A program made the position numbers and the translations under genes. A DNA stretch of 64,000 nucleotides from Tetracladium setigerum (lineage: Eukaryota; Ascomycota; Leotiomycetes; Helotiales): positions 3,038,001-3,102,000 of the forward strand of contig PZJY01000003.1 in NCBI GenBank assembly GCA_031472005.1, in the 5' to 3' direction. Of this stretch, positions 35,616-45,596 are shown piece by piece. Every line of letters starts with the position of its first letter. The first letter of the stretch is position 1. The notes beneath the pieces were generated by a model that saw nothing but the letters and a program-made list of their open reading frames with translations, had not been told where the DNA came from and searched no databases.

Positions 35616-36910
35616 CTAATCCTCAATTCCAATACCCTTCAATGCCTTAAGAATCCGCTTGCTAGAAACACTCTCCTTCAATCCCGCCTTCCGCTCCGGC
35701 CAAAAATGTCCCGTTCCAAAAAACGTAGCATAAGCTATCGTCCTCGGTGACGCAAAATAACCTCCTTTCGGAGGATACGTCCGCTTCACTAAAAGCTCCA
35801 CCGCTTCCTCTTTGCCTTCTTCGACCGCATATGAGAGCGGGGTTCGAGATGCATGATCCATCTTGGTGAGATCAGCATTTCGGTGCTCGAGAGCCAGCAG
35901 CAATTTCGTCGATCCCACAACCGCCGCCCAGTGCGCCGGCGAAGAAACTGGTGGATAGGTTTGGAGATTGGGCTTGAAGCCCTTGTCGAGCAGGAAGGCT
36001 ACCGTTGCTCGGTTGCCAGACATAACGGCCAGATGAAGTGGTGGGGCTGGAAACCCCGATGCAGTACCATCCCGGAAACCACTGTGCTTGTCTATCCAAT
36101 ACCTCTGTTCATGATGATTCCAGATCTCTTGGACCATGTTGAAATTGCCCATCATGCAAGCACAAGAGAAAGCGTGGTTCAGGCCGTCCGCGCTTGACAG
36201 CGGAAACGCGAGCACAGCGTCTTCGTGATTGTAGATTGTAGCCAACTCCCTTGCTGAGAAGGTCTTTTTCTCAAACCAGGACGCAAGTCCCTTGTATTGC
36301 ATGGCTGTTTTGATCTTCTCAATGGCAAGAGGGGCTGTGGCCCGTTCTTTTGCCCAATTGTGTCCGTTGATGCTAGAGATCTGTTTCACGGCCGCTGTGT
36401 GCCCAGACATGGCAGCGAAGTGAAGGGGGGTAACGTGATTGTCTGCAAACCAGCCTGAGTCTGGATACTTGAGAAGAAGTGCTATCGTAGCCTTGTCTCC
36501 GTTTCTGGCTGCGAGGTGTAGGGGAGTCCGTAGTAAGGAGTCACGAACTGTAGGTTTGACGCCATTCTTGAGATACTGAGCAACCTCTTTGGCTGAGCCA
36601 TCTGCTGCCGCTGCTAGTAGTGCTAGCGCAGGATCTGTGGATCTGGGTTTGAAGCTAGTTGTAGAAGAGACAGTGGTACTAGTAGTAGATATTGTCGTCG
36701 TGGAGGTTTTGACTTTGACGGATGTTGTGATTTTGACGGACGTTGTGACTTTGACGGACGTTGTGAGGATTGTCGATGTCGATTTGACGCTGTTGCTTGG
36801 CGAGGGGGCGAGGAACCAAAGATCCAAGGGAGAATGACAGCGATCACTAGCGCCCAGAAGGAAAGAAAGGTTACCAGTGGCAAGAGCGATCGCCACAGTC
36901 CTGCTGCCAT
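35616..36910 (-). CDS. Membrane-anchored ankyrin-repeat protein (5' frame break)
   Basis: The main frame (36896-35616, 426 codons) has no ATG in its first 160 codons. An ATG at 36910 in another frame starts MAAGLWRSLLPLVTFL and continues into a strong hydrophobic segment (FWALVIAVILPW, residues about 19-30), a signal anchor. One extra C in the C5 run (GGGGG at 36804-36808 on the + strand) joins the frames to 431 aa. A 67-bp intron using GTTCCT and AAAG could also do it. After the anchor comes a Thr/Ser/Val-rich stalk with an 18-nt repeat (T-T-S-V-K-V/I), then ankyrin repeats (R-T-P-L-H-L-A-A-R-N-G-D; P-L-H-F-A-A-M-S-G-H; P-L-H-L-A-V-M-S-G-N-R; R-T-P-L-S-Y-A-V-E-E-G). Topology by inference: short cytosolic N-terminus with the ankyrin part on the far side, or the reverse if tail orientation differs. 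Function unknown. Confidence 0.75.
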
Positions 36911-37488
36911 GTTTCCGTGTATTTCTTAGTTGGCAGTGGTCAAGTCAAAGTCAGCCTTGTTTGCGACAGGGTGTAATATCACATCCAATTGAAAACGCAA
37001 AGCCCGTGGACCGCACGATAATAATTTATCAGAGAAGATCAGGAAGAAGAGGGAACGGGAGAGGTAGTGTTGGAGGAAGAGCAAGAGAGAAGAGATAGAG
37101 GGAGGGGAACAGATATTGTAACGTGATATCGATGTGATTGACAGCGCCAAACGGACAGGCAATAGATAACCATCTAGACCGCGCCACCAAACGCCTCCGA
37201 CGAAGATGGTTTGTTGACATTGGAACACCATCTCCAATAGGCGACCTTTATTGGCTTGATAAGCGAACGTGCAGTTTGCCCCATGGTGCACCTATTGCGG
37301 CTGAGAGGGAGAACATCAACATCCTCCATATCTTGGATGGAGATACTTTATCAATTGATAGCATCTCATACGCTTTCTCCCCCTGCTCATTGAAAAGAGC
37401 ACCGGTACGAATTGTCAACATCATTGACCATAACTAGCCTGTAACACTCGAGCCCTGTGAAACAAGTTGAGCCATACTGCACAGCAAG
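36911..37488. promoter_or_regulatory. Divergent promoter, ankyrin / coiled-coil genes
   Basis: 578 bp between two divergently read accessory genes. It contains an ATG-less 100-codon frame (37138-37437, +) that is probably chance, and a GA-rich stretch at 37040-37110. No defined promoter element is recognised. Confidence 0.5.
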
Positions 37489-39820
37489 ATGTCCAACAAG
37501 GCTTTGACAAAGCTACCTTCTCATCCCCCGGCAGAATAGGCAAATCAAACGGTGCAAGTCAGAGCAGTCTGAGTCTCAGCTCAAATCAGAGCGGTCCATT
37601 TGAGATACCTTTCAGTGGGAAGAATCACGATGTGTATATGTTTCTGGCCCGAGAATGCTCTGGGGGATGGCATCCAAGCTTCAGGCATGGTCAAGCTGCT
37701 GTCAAGAGCCTTGCAGAATGTCTCTTAGCTGTATCAGATGAACGTTGTGCCAGTCTGAAAGCCGAGTTACTACCCGATCCAAGTAATCCTAACGAGTAAG
37801 TGCCCCAGTCCAAACTAGCCATCGCCCAAGCTTACATCAAGTGAGGCCTCGCTATCAATCAAGAGGCCAATCTGGTACCCTTCGCGAAGAAGTTGAACTT
37901 TGTCGAGCGCTTTGTGAAGAAGTTCTTTCCGGCCTTGCATCAGACATGGATGAGATCTGTGGTCAAAGTGGAATGCTGCATGCAGAGAGCGGACCTGTAA
38001 GCCTTCATGCTCCATGTAGCCACGAAGCTCCAATCTCACGACTCACAGCTTGTTCGAGCCTTGAATCATTGCGAGGGATCTAGCAAGTCTACTCCGCTGT
38101 CCGTTCAGTATCTTGAGAGCGCACAGCAGTCGCATTCGGCGATGGTGTCGACGTTGGACCTCATTGCGCAACGTTGGGGCAATCTTCACGCGCAGGTATC
38201 TCAGCTCGATATAATTCTAAGCAAGCAATTAAGTCGGTCTTTAAAACCAATCCAGAAGGAAGACCAAGCTAAAATAAACAGGTCTGGTCAAATCTGCTCG
38301 CAAGGAGGCCGAAGCTCGGATCTCAGACAGCACTAGAAACGTGGAGATATTTACCACAAGATCTAAAGAGGTCGGGATTATGGTGGGACGCACCGAACAG
38401 GAATTGAGTGTTGCTCATGAGCGGAGACGATCTACCCAAGACATGTCAAAGAATATGGAAGCCGAGAAAAGACGACTCCAAGTCGACCTCGGGTCCAACG
38501 AAGTCAAGTTGAAGCAGCTCCTACAAGATCAAAAGACAAAACCGCAACAGTTTGCAGAAGGAGAAGAGCGAGAGAACCGACGTAGAATAGCTGCCCAGAA
38601 AAGTAGAGTACCCACCTCCTGAGAAAATCCTTCGTATTCTTGCTGATATCATGTTAGGAGGATGGATAGACTGGACCTTCAACGCAATTTGGAACCCATT
38701 GGAAGAGTTCAATCATTTAACAGCATGGGAAAATATCGCCCGGCAGCACAGAGAGTGGGAGGCAACGAGCAACGTCGAGATTTACGAGGTCCAGCAGCAC
38801 ATTGAAAAGCTGAATAATAATATCGAGATGTGCGACTTTAACTTGCAGCAGAAATCTGGAGAACAAAAGAGAATTATGCAAGAATGCAATGGAACGACGG
38901 ATGTGGCGAATTGTGTCCTCATCTCGCAAAGGAGAAAACTGGACGGCCTCGAGAAGGAAATCAAGGCGCTTCAGGCTACCGTCGCGGCTGAACAGGCTGT
39001 GTTGTCTTCTCTTGTGAGCATGACTTTGTACAGACAAATGCCTGCTAATTTTAAAATGTCAACAGGCCGAATATGAATCGATAGTGCCAGAACTCTGCGG
39101 CCACGTCAAAAAAGCGCAAACAAATATCGGTATCTCCTGGGGAGACTACAAGCATTTATGCACCAAACTGCAAAACCATTCGGGTATGATCGCCCGAATC
39201 AGCACACAAATTCTGAAGCCCAAGCCATCGAAAGAGGAGATCAAGGTGAGATTGATCATTGGTGCTTTGACCAGATCCAAGAGCTCTTCGTCTAACACAA
39301 ATCACAACAGGATCTATTCGAAGATATCAATTTTCTCAGAGTCACCTTCTTGGTCTTGAGCGACATGTCCGGTCGAACTGCCCGCATATCGCGTGAATTA
39401 TATCAACAAGATCTACAGGTCTTGTCATCTTTAGGCGTTGCTTCAAAGGCGGCGCCCGAAGATTCATCCTACGAACCATTCTCTGCGCAACGTACTCCTT
39501 TGATCACCTCCCGAATTCGCAACAGTAAGGATATTGAAAAGCTCTCTGACCTCGGGGAGAAGGCAGCTTTAACTTCCGATCAGGTAAGTCATAAAATATT
39601 CTTCGGGAGTTGGGATTGGAGTAAGGGAAAAGATCCTTGCTGACGGTGAAAAAAAATAAAGACTCTTGGAGAAGCTTTCAATAGGTTATGTGGTATGGTT
39701 GAGGATATTGTCAATTCGACAAAGACGAAGAGATTTCTCATGCCGTCGAAGGGGAGTGTGGATTGGCGTTCTGTACTTAATAAGGAGACGAGGGTGAAAC
39801 AAATTGAAGAAGGTAATTAG
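37489..39820 (+). CDS. Coiled-coil protein, unknown function (5' frame break)
   Basis: Eight exons were modelled: 37489-37795, 37846-37996, 38049-38195, 38305-38602, 38658-39013, 39066-39245, 39311-39583, 39662-39820. The ATG at 37489 (MSNKALTKLPSHPP) is out of frame with the rest of exon 1. One extra C in the C5 run at 37525-37529 puts it in frame, and the total becomes 1872 nt, 623 aa. Long heptad-like stretches occur in exon 4 (E-A-E-A-R-I-S-D-S-T to D-Q-K-T-K) and exons 5-6 (Q-Q-H-I-E-K-L-N-N-N-I-E-M; R-R-K-L-D-G-L-E-K-E-I-K-A-L-Q). Exon 5 opens with a hydrophobic G-W-I-D-W-T-F-N-A-I-W. The exon 4/5 junction is uncertain: the 55-bp intron has a weak GTAGAG donor, and removing one A from the A4 at 38599-38602 would instead give a continuous frame with E-Y-P-P-P-E-K-I-L. 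I do not recognise the family. Confidence 0.65.
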
Positions 39821-40742
39821 GCTTCAGATGGGTAGAATGAAGGAATCAGAATAACGCTATTCTGCCATGCTCTTATCTTGTAAATCAGATCATCGTTTTG
39901 GGTATATTTTAACGGCCGAGAGAGGACGATTCCAACGGCTAGTAAAGACTTCTTATTGTTGAGAGGTTGAAAATATTAAAATCGAAGTAAGAATGCACAA
40001 ATTTTGCTATTGCGTTGAGTCTAATTATCCGCTAATTAGCGCGATATTTACGTAGTCTAGATAGTTTTACCTCGCCCACCTCACGACCGTTCTCCAAACC
40101 CTCGAATCCCCACGCCAGAACACCGCTCACACCCACCTCGACCTAGTCGGTTATATCTTCCTCGAACTTGCCACAGCGTTCGTCTCGTTGCAAAGCCGAG
40201 CTTTGGCATTCGCAATCAGAAGGATGACAGCTTCCTTGCCTAGATTGGGTTGGCGGAGAGGGAGAGGAGATCAATACGGAAGGTTTTGAAGTAGGGACAA
40301 GAGAGGGCGAATGAGCGAGTATGACAACCTTCTCAAGGCATTTGCTTGAGAGAATGCGTCTGCGCTGAGGGAATCATTGTATACAAAATTTTCCTTGGCT
40401 TCTTCCAAGGGTCGGGGGTAGATGAGACAAGGAAAAGTTGTGCCAGCGCATAGGACATATCCAAAAATCATTATTGAGATCTGCGTATATTTCGTGACTG
40501 CCATGAACAAAAATCCGAAGTAAAAGACGACAAGCTTGTGGTGTACCAGGCGTTCGATAATCTTGAAAGCGAATTATAGCTGGGTTGGGTGATCTGTATT
40601 AAAAGGAGAGGATGATCTTTGATTGGCGGGATCAAGGCTTCGAGAGTCAAAAGATATACAGTAGACTGTCAGACCCCGAGAATTCGCAGAGTGATCACCT
40701 GCGTTACCTTTGCAGACGGTGTGATGCTCTGTTGAACCTCCT
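39821..40742. other. Intergenic with coding-like fragment
   Basis: AT-rich left part (39830-40060). It then holds the orphan coding-like segment listed at 40065-40289. A 79-codon frame on the minus strand (40271-40510) is unassigned. Confidence 0.5.
40065..40289 (+). pseudogene. Orphan coding-like segment without start
   Basis: A 75-codon frame follows a TAG and lacks an ATG at its start. It reads like real protein: L-A-H-L-T-T-V-L-Q-T-L-E, then H-L-D-L-V-G-Y-I-F-L-E-L-A-T-A-F-V-S-L-Q-S, and ends at TGA. The base preceding it is an AG, so it could be a terminal exon. The nearest upstream candidate, the coiled-coil gene, ends in phase 1 at its GTAATT while this segment starts in phase 0, so they do not join directly. 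It is either a decayed last exon of that gene or a relic of another. Confidence 0.35.
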
Positions 40743-42662
40743 TCATTCATCATCGTTGGCTCCTATCTCCTTTAAATATGCTACCGTGTCCGCATTTCCG
40801 TGGTATCGTGCAATTTCTATATATGTCCTTCCCGTATATGCGCTGAAGTCAATCTCAGCCCCGTGATCTACGAGGAGTCTTGCACAGGCTGTATTTCCTG
40901 CAATACAAGCGCCTGTCAGGGCGTCACATCGAGTAGGTGTGTGAGTATTGACATCTGCCCCGTGGGACAATAGTAAACTGACAATCGAGGGACTGTTTGA
41001 AGCCGCACATGCAAGAGGGGACAAGAAGTCTTGATCAAAAGAATTTACATCCGCCCCGCAACGAAGCGCCAAACGAACGCATTGGATGTCATTTTCCTTG
41101 CAAGCCCATATCAAGGCTTCATTGATCCCATCAGGGGTATCCAAGTCAATACTTTGAAAGAGTAACAATGCACGAAGTTCTTCTTCTTCCTTTGGTGATG
41201 CGGATTTTGTACCAGCACACGTGACTGGTTTGTTTGCTTTTGCCAATTCGCGATATAATTCTGCCTCCTCATTCTCGTCAGAAGCCTGGTAGATATCAGC
41301 TACCAAGTTACACGACTCGACATAAAGATGTTGATTCGTATCGGGCATTGAATAACGCCCTTTCATCGCCTCCAGCGCGGGGCCCAGAGCCTGACTCGGT
41401 TTCTGTTCTCGAAGCCAGATTTCTGCTGTTAGATGCGAAACGAGAAAGCCCTCGGCATTAGACAAATTGGGAGATTCCTGTAAGGATCGCAGTACTTCGT
41501 GACACTCGGGATATTTCTCTTGATGCTTGTAGGCATGGAGAAGATTGACCTGGGTCTCTCGTAGTTCGTGAGGGGGAAGTTGTCCAGGATTTGCATCTCA
41601 TCGATGCATTTAACCAACAACTTTTGGGCTGATTCGTAATTCTTATCAGCAAGTTTCGCATTTGCGAGGCTAATCCGCCGATTCAGAAGCATTCTGGAAT
41701 GATCTTCCTTGTCTTCTGTATGCCAGCCTGCAACTTATCAGCTTTTGACTAACGTAGTTCGATTTGATATGTTCACCACTTGAAGAGCCATGCTCGTTCC
41801 ATTTTCTGATAGTAGAATTCTGATTAGGCCGCGTGTCTCTAGCTGGAGTAATTCCAGCACCAAATATATCATCGTGATGCGTTACTGATCCTCCATTGAC
41901 ACTTCCAAGATAAGTCGTTGCATCAGAGCGAAGGTCCTCAGCAAGTTCCATGTACTTCTCTAGATTCCGTTCTTTCGCGGCCGTTTGGAGGGAGCTACTT
42001 TCCCCTGGTCCAAATTTTCTTGTCGCTTTCGCATTTCTTATGCTTTCCCGAATAGTGTTCACACGTTTTGGTACAGAGTCTACAAGCTCTTCAAGCTTAT
42101 CTGGTGGCGCCGGGTCTCCCGTAGTTCTTTGAAGGAGAAGGAAGCTATGTGGTTGTTAGTCCAGGCTCTAGGGTTCATATAGAACTACGGACCTGCTCAA
42201 CATTGTAATAGAGAGCTGCATGGTAGAGGTGTATGTTTTAATCTCCTCTTTCAACTCCAAGATAGTATCTGCATTGAAGCTAAGCCTCATTGCGGTTGCC
42301 GGCTTGCGCAACATTCCTATTCCTGTTGTTTTGCCCGGTTTCAGGATTCCAAGAAGAGTGGCATCCAGTCTCGATAAAGCATTCTCACAATCGACCAAGA
42401 TAGAGTGTGTTGAGTTGTAAAATGATAGTTGGGGAGAATCGCTCCGCCCAGAAGCGAACTGAATTCCAAGCAAGCGCTCATCCAGGAAACCAGCACGAAC
42501 TGCAGTGAGACACTGAGCAAGTGCTTTCACTTCATTGGAGAGACTGACAAGGCGGGAGTCTGCATTAGTGAAATTGTCGACGCCCTGGTAGATTCCTTTT
42601 GAGAGTTTAAAGGCTACGGTCGCGAGGCCACCAGCGCCAGCTGCAATAGAAAGAGGGTCCAT
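40743..42662 (-). CDS. STAND N-terminal domain / ankyrin protein (internal frame break)
   Basis: Three exons (42662-42193, 42144-41777, 41727-40743). The N-terminus MDPLSIAAGAGGLATVAFKL is the hallmark of the helical N-terminal domain found on many fungal STAND/NLR proteins (residues about 1-156). There is no NACHT or NB-ARC. Exon 3 encodes a TPR-like helical region (N-A-K-L-A-D-K-N-Y-E-S-A-Q-K-L-L) and then, in another frame, P-P-H-E-L-R-E-T-Q-V-N-L-L-H-A-Y-K-H-Q and about four ankyrin repeats (A-L-R-C-G-A-D-V-N; L-L-S-H-G-A-D-V-N; L-L-V-D-H-G-A-E-I-D). The switch falls on GGGGG at 41572-41576 (+ strand), and one extra base restores 607 aa. As given, the protein stops at about residue 376 before the ankyrins. 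The Met 48 nt upstream of 42662 was rejected in favour of the canonical start. Confidence 0.82.
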
Positions 42663-43133
42663 GGCGAGGGAGTGGCAAAAAGGCTTTACAAAACAATTTG
42701 AAGTACACACTAACAGGATTTTAGAATTGATCTGCTGTGTCGAGTATGGGCAAGTTCCATGTTATCATAGAATCATGGACGAAACTCGATCTCGAGGAGG
42801 TGATGCAAGCCACAAAGAGGAGGCTGAGCCAACCAGTGTTCCAGCTTGTCACATGACGACAATTTAAAGGTAAAATATTACAACTTTCAATCCAAATATG
42901 TAATTTATTTAGGTTTTATAAAGAAGAGAGATTGAAATGAAGGTCAATTCCAGTAAAAAATCACGTGACAAATTATTGCGGCTCGAAAACAATTTCGCGA
43001 CTACAAGCTCCCGTGCATCACCTCTCCCACATCCTCCTCACCGACCCCACCAACCACAAACAACGCTCCCTACCTAAGCACACTCTCACCAACCCAATCC
43101 CGCAGTGAGAAGCTGCAGCACAACTCCGGCATC
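42663..43133. promoter_or_regulatory. Divergent promoter, STAND-ankyrin / SmD1
   Basis: 471 bp between divergent genes. It contains a TCACGTGA palindrome at about 42961-42968, 165 bp upstream of the SmD1 start. No gene is seen. Confidence 0.6.
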
Positions 43134-43776
43134 ATGAAGCTCGTCAGGTAAGTTTTGTCTGCCCAACCCAGATTGGCACAAGCTGAGCTCTTGCTTTCTT
43201 CCTCCTCAAGGCTTCCTTCCAATCTGATTTGAGCCATGTAACGAACGAGTCGCTGACTGGTATTTCTTTTCTGTTGCGCAGGTTTCTCATGAAATGCGCG
43301 AATGAGACGGTTACTATTGAACTCAAGAATGGTATTTCTACCCCTCCCTCTGTTCTAAACTCCATACCCACCAATGCCCAAAAGACGTCAAGAGCAAGCC
43401 ATAAACTAACAGAGATAATCTTCAAGGCACCATTATCCACGGCACTATTACTTCCGTCTCCCCTCAAATGAACACCGCCCTTCGCACCGTCAAGATGACC
43501 GCACGCGGTCGCGACTCCATCTCCCTCGATACTATCAACCTGCGCGGCTCAACAATCAGATATTACATTCTACCTGACTCGTTGCCACTGGATACGCTAC
43601 TGATCGATGATGCGCCAAAGCCGAAGAACAAGGCGAGGAAGGAACAGGCTGATCGGGGTGGACCAGTTAGAGGTGGTAGGGGCGGTGGAATGAGGGGTGG
43701 ACGAGGTGGTGGGTTTAGAGGGGGAAGAGGAGGGGACAGGGGAGGAAGGGGTGGTGGAAGAGGAAGAGGATTTTAG
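43134..43776 (+). CDS. SMD1: Spliceosomal core protein SmD1
   Basis: Core Sm protein of U1, U2, U4 and U5 snRNPs. Three exons (43134-43147, 43282-43331, 43427-43776) encode 137 aa. The first exon holds only four codons plus two bases (MKLVR-), a split typical of fungal SmD1 genes. Sm motif 1 runs V-T-I-E-L-K-N-G-T-I-I-H-G-T-I-T-S-V-S-P-Q-M-N, and Sm motif 2 includes L-R-G-S-T-I-R-Y-Y-I-L-P-D-S-L-P-L. The tail from about residue 98 is rich in RGG/GRG repeats, the site of symmetric arginine dimethylation in this family. Length and motifs match SmD1 orthologues closely. Confidence 0.95.
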
Positions 43777-44349
43777 GTTCATGAATGCGTTGGAATGTGT
43801 TCATTCGAGGTTCTACATTGACGGGACGAGGAAGGAATCGGAAGGGAGACGATGGTTGGGAGGATGGGTGGACAGCTTGCTGGCTGGCCGGTGGTCTCTC
43901 TTACTGAACATGGAGTTTGGTAAGCGGTTTGATGACTGGTTATGAACACAAGAAAAGCTGCTTTGAAGAAAATTGCCCTTGTAATGGGTTCACCCGGCGT
44001 TTGTGGATATAGAAAACAAAGCAAAATTGGCACGTAAGAAGTAACTTATTAAACGAGCAGCCTCATCCGTTCGTCAAGTGTTCTTCATTCGGGTACGCAG
44101 AGAAGTCACATTACCAAACTGTTCCAAGGCTTGGTGACATACTAATGTACCCCTCATCCAAGCAAGCCCCTCGGAGACCGTCGCAACTATTCGTCTAACA
44201 TAAACACTTTCTATTCCCGGGTATAAACCTTTCCAAACTCCTTCCTCCCACCTGGTCCTCCCAAAACTCACAACTCATACCAACCTTTACATTCAATCAT
44301 ATCTTTCATCTGGGTTCTCCCAAAAATCTCACTGCACCCATAACCCACC
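43777..44349. other. Convergent intergenic gap
   Basis: 3' flanks of SmD1 and MTQ2. An 82-codon frame overlapping the end of SmD1 (43697-43945, +) is a compositional shadow of the RGG tail. No other feature is seen. Confidence 0.7.
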
Positions 44350-45276
44350 CTACACCTGACCTGCTTCCACATCCCTCCAAATCCTCACAATAACCAACTT
44401 CTCCCACCCAGCTTTCATCCCACTCCTCCCCACCGTCTCAAACCTCCACCCATTTCCTTTCAAATCCCCTCCAACACTCCACACACCCTCCCCATCCACA
44501 ATCCTCCTCCCCACCTCCTCCGGCTTATTCTGTCTACAAAGCAACACATACGCCACTCCCCTTCTACTCAAAACACTCGGAATCATATCCAACAACCTGT
44601 CGGTAATCTCCATCCCATCTTTTCCACCCGCATAACTCATCTCCAGCAATGCGGAATCCTCTTCAAACGTGGTAGTTCTCTCATTGGGTGTTTCTGAATG
44701 CGAGATTATGGGGATAGTGGGTGTAGGGACGTAAGGGGGGTTGAATACCAACACATCTATTTGACCGGGTCGGAATGAGGTCGTGAGATCTCCTAGAATG
44801 TTTGTGAGGTAGAAACCATGGGTGGCTTGGTGGTCTTCTGCACTTTTGATTTCCCCTCCTTCTTCTGTTGTGACTTTTTGCTTTTGCGCTTGAGATTCCC
44901 TGGTTTCTTTCTCAGCAACTCTAATAGTCTCTCTCGTTCCTCTACATGCGAAAGGATTTATATCCGTCCCTGCTGTCAGGATATCTTCCCGGCCGAAAAT
45001 AGTGAGGGGGTGGGAGTGCAGGAATGAGAGGACGACGCCGGAGCCGGTTCCTACTTCTACGATCAATGGTGTGGGCGTGTTTCTGATTGAAGGTGTAGAT
45101 GTAGATATTTGCGAATTTTGTGATTGCAATTGTGATTGTGAGAGAGGGGAGAAACGTGTGTGAAGAAAAGCCGTTTCACTTGCTGAAGAGAGTGTGTCGA
45201 GGAGGAGGTATGAATCTTCGGCTGGTTCGTAGATGTTGTTGAAGGAGAGGTGGCTGGTTGTTGGTGTTGGTAACAT
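44350..45276 (-). CDS. MTQ2: eRF1 glutamine methyltransferase (Mtq2/HemK2 type)
   Basis: SAM-dependent N5-glutamine methyltransferase that, with Trm112, modifies the GGQ glutamine of release factor eRF1. Single exon, 308 aa. The start motif Y-E-P-A-E-D-S-Y-L-L-L-D (16-27) is diagnostic. The SAM-binding loop is V-E-V-G-T-G-S-G (73-80), the acidic ribose-binding residue lies in G-T-D-I-N-P-F-A (103-110), and the catalytic N-P-P-Y is at 179-182. It is longer than yeast Mtq2 (221 aa), mainly through Ser/Gln-rich and Glu/Lys-rich inserts at about 42-66 and 123-150. It shares a 320-bp divergent promoter with SDHAF3. Confidence 0.93.
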   Translation of the reverse strand: MLPTPTTSHLSFNNIYEPAEDSYLLLDTLSSASETAFLHTRFSPLSQSQLQSQNSQISTSTPSIRNTPTPLIVEVGTGSGVVLSFLHSHPLTIFGREDILTAGTDINPFACRGTRETIRVAEKETRESQAQKQKVTTEEGGEIKSAEDHQATHGFYLTNILGDLTTSFRPGQIDVLVFNPPYVPTPTIPIISHSETPNERTTTFEEDSALLEMSYAGGKDGMEITDRLLDMIPSVLSRRGVAYVLLCRQNKPEEVGRRIVDGEGVWSVGGDLKGNGWRFETVGRSGMKAGWEKLVIVRIWRDVEAGQV

Positions 45277-45596
45277 GGCTGCTTCTTTGCTCTATGTTTA
45301 CAGGGTTTTCGTCCCTATGAACTTTCAAAAAATAAAGTTATGGTGCGGTTTTGATGATGTTTCCGGGGAATCTGATTTTTGTGAGGGATGTTCGATGAAG
45401 GTTCGATGTTTTATGCAAGGCTGAGAAAAAGTTCCGCAACTCGCTCGGCTTTCGATGGGCAGCACGTCCTCGGCATTTCGTGAACATCCATGACGACCAC
45501 TCCTCTCAATTCCCAAAACCATTTCATATCTTCCACAACCACAACTCGAATATCCCCCTCCTCCTCCGCTTCCTCCTCCCCGATATCCCCACAACT
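45277..45596. promoter_or_regulatory. Short divergent promoter, MTQ2 / SDHAF3
   Basis: 320 bp drive two housekeeping genes in opposite directions. The SDHAF3 side is CT-rich (CCTCCTCCGCTTCCTCCTCCCC, about 45559-45580). An open frame continues upstream of the SDHAF3 ATG but is taken as leader. Confidence 0.6.

Noticed and set aside
38305..38657. bZIP-like basic stretch (N-R-R-R-I-A-A-Q-K-S-R) in the coiled-coil gene
   Set aside because: It lacks the full basic-region N-x-x-A-A-x-x-C/S-R signature and a following leucine zipper; it falls at an uncertain exon border.
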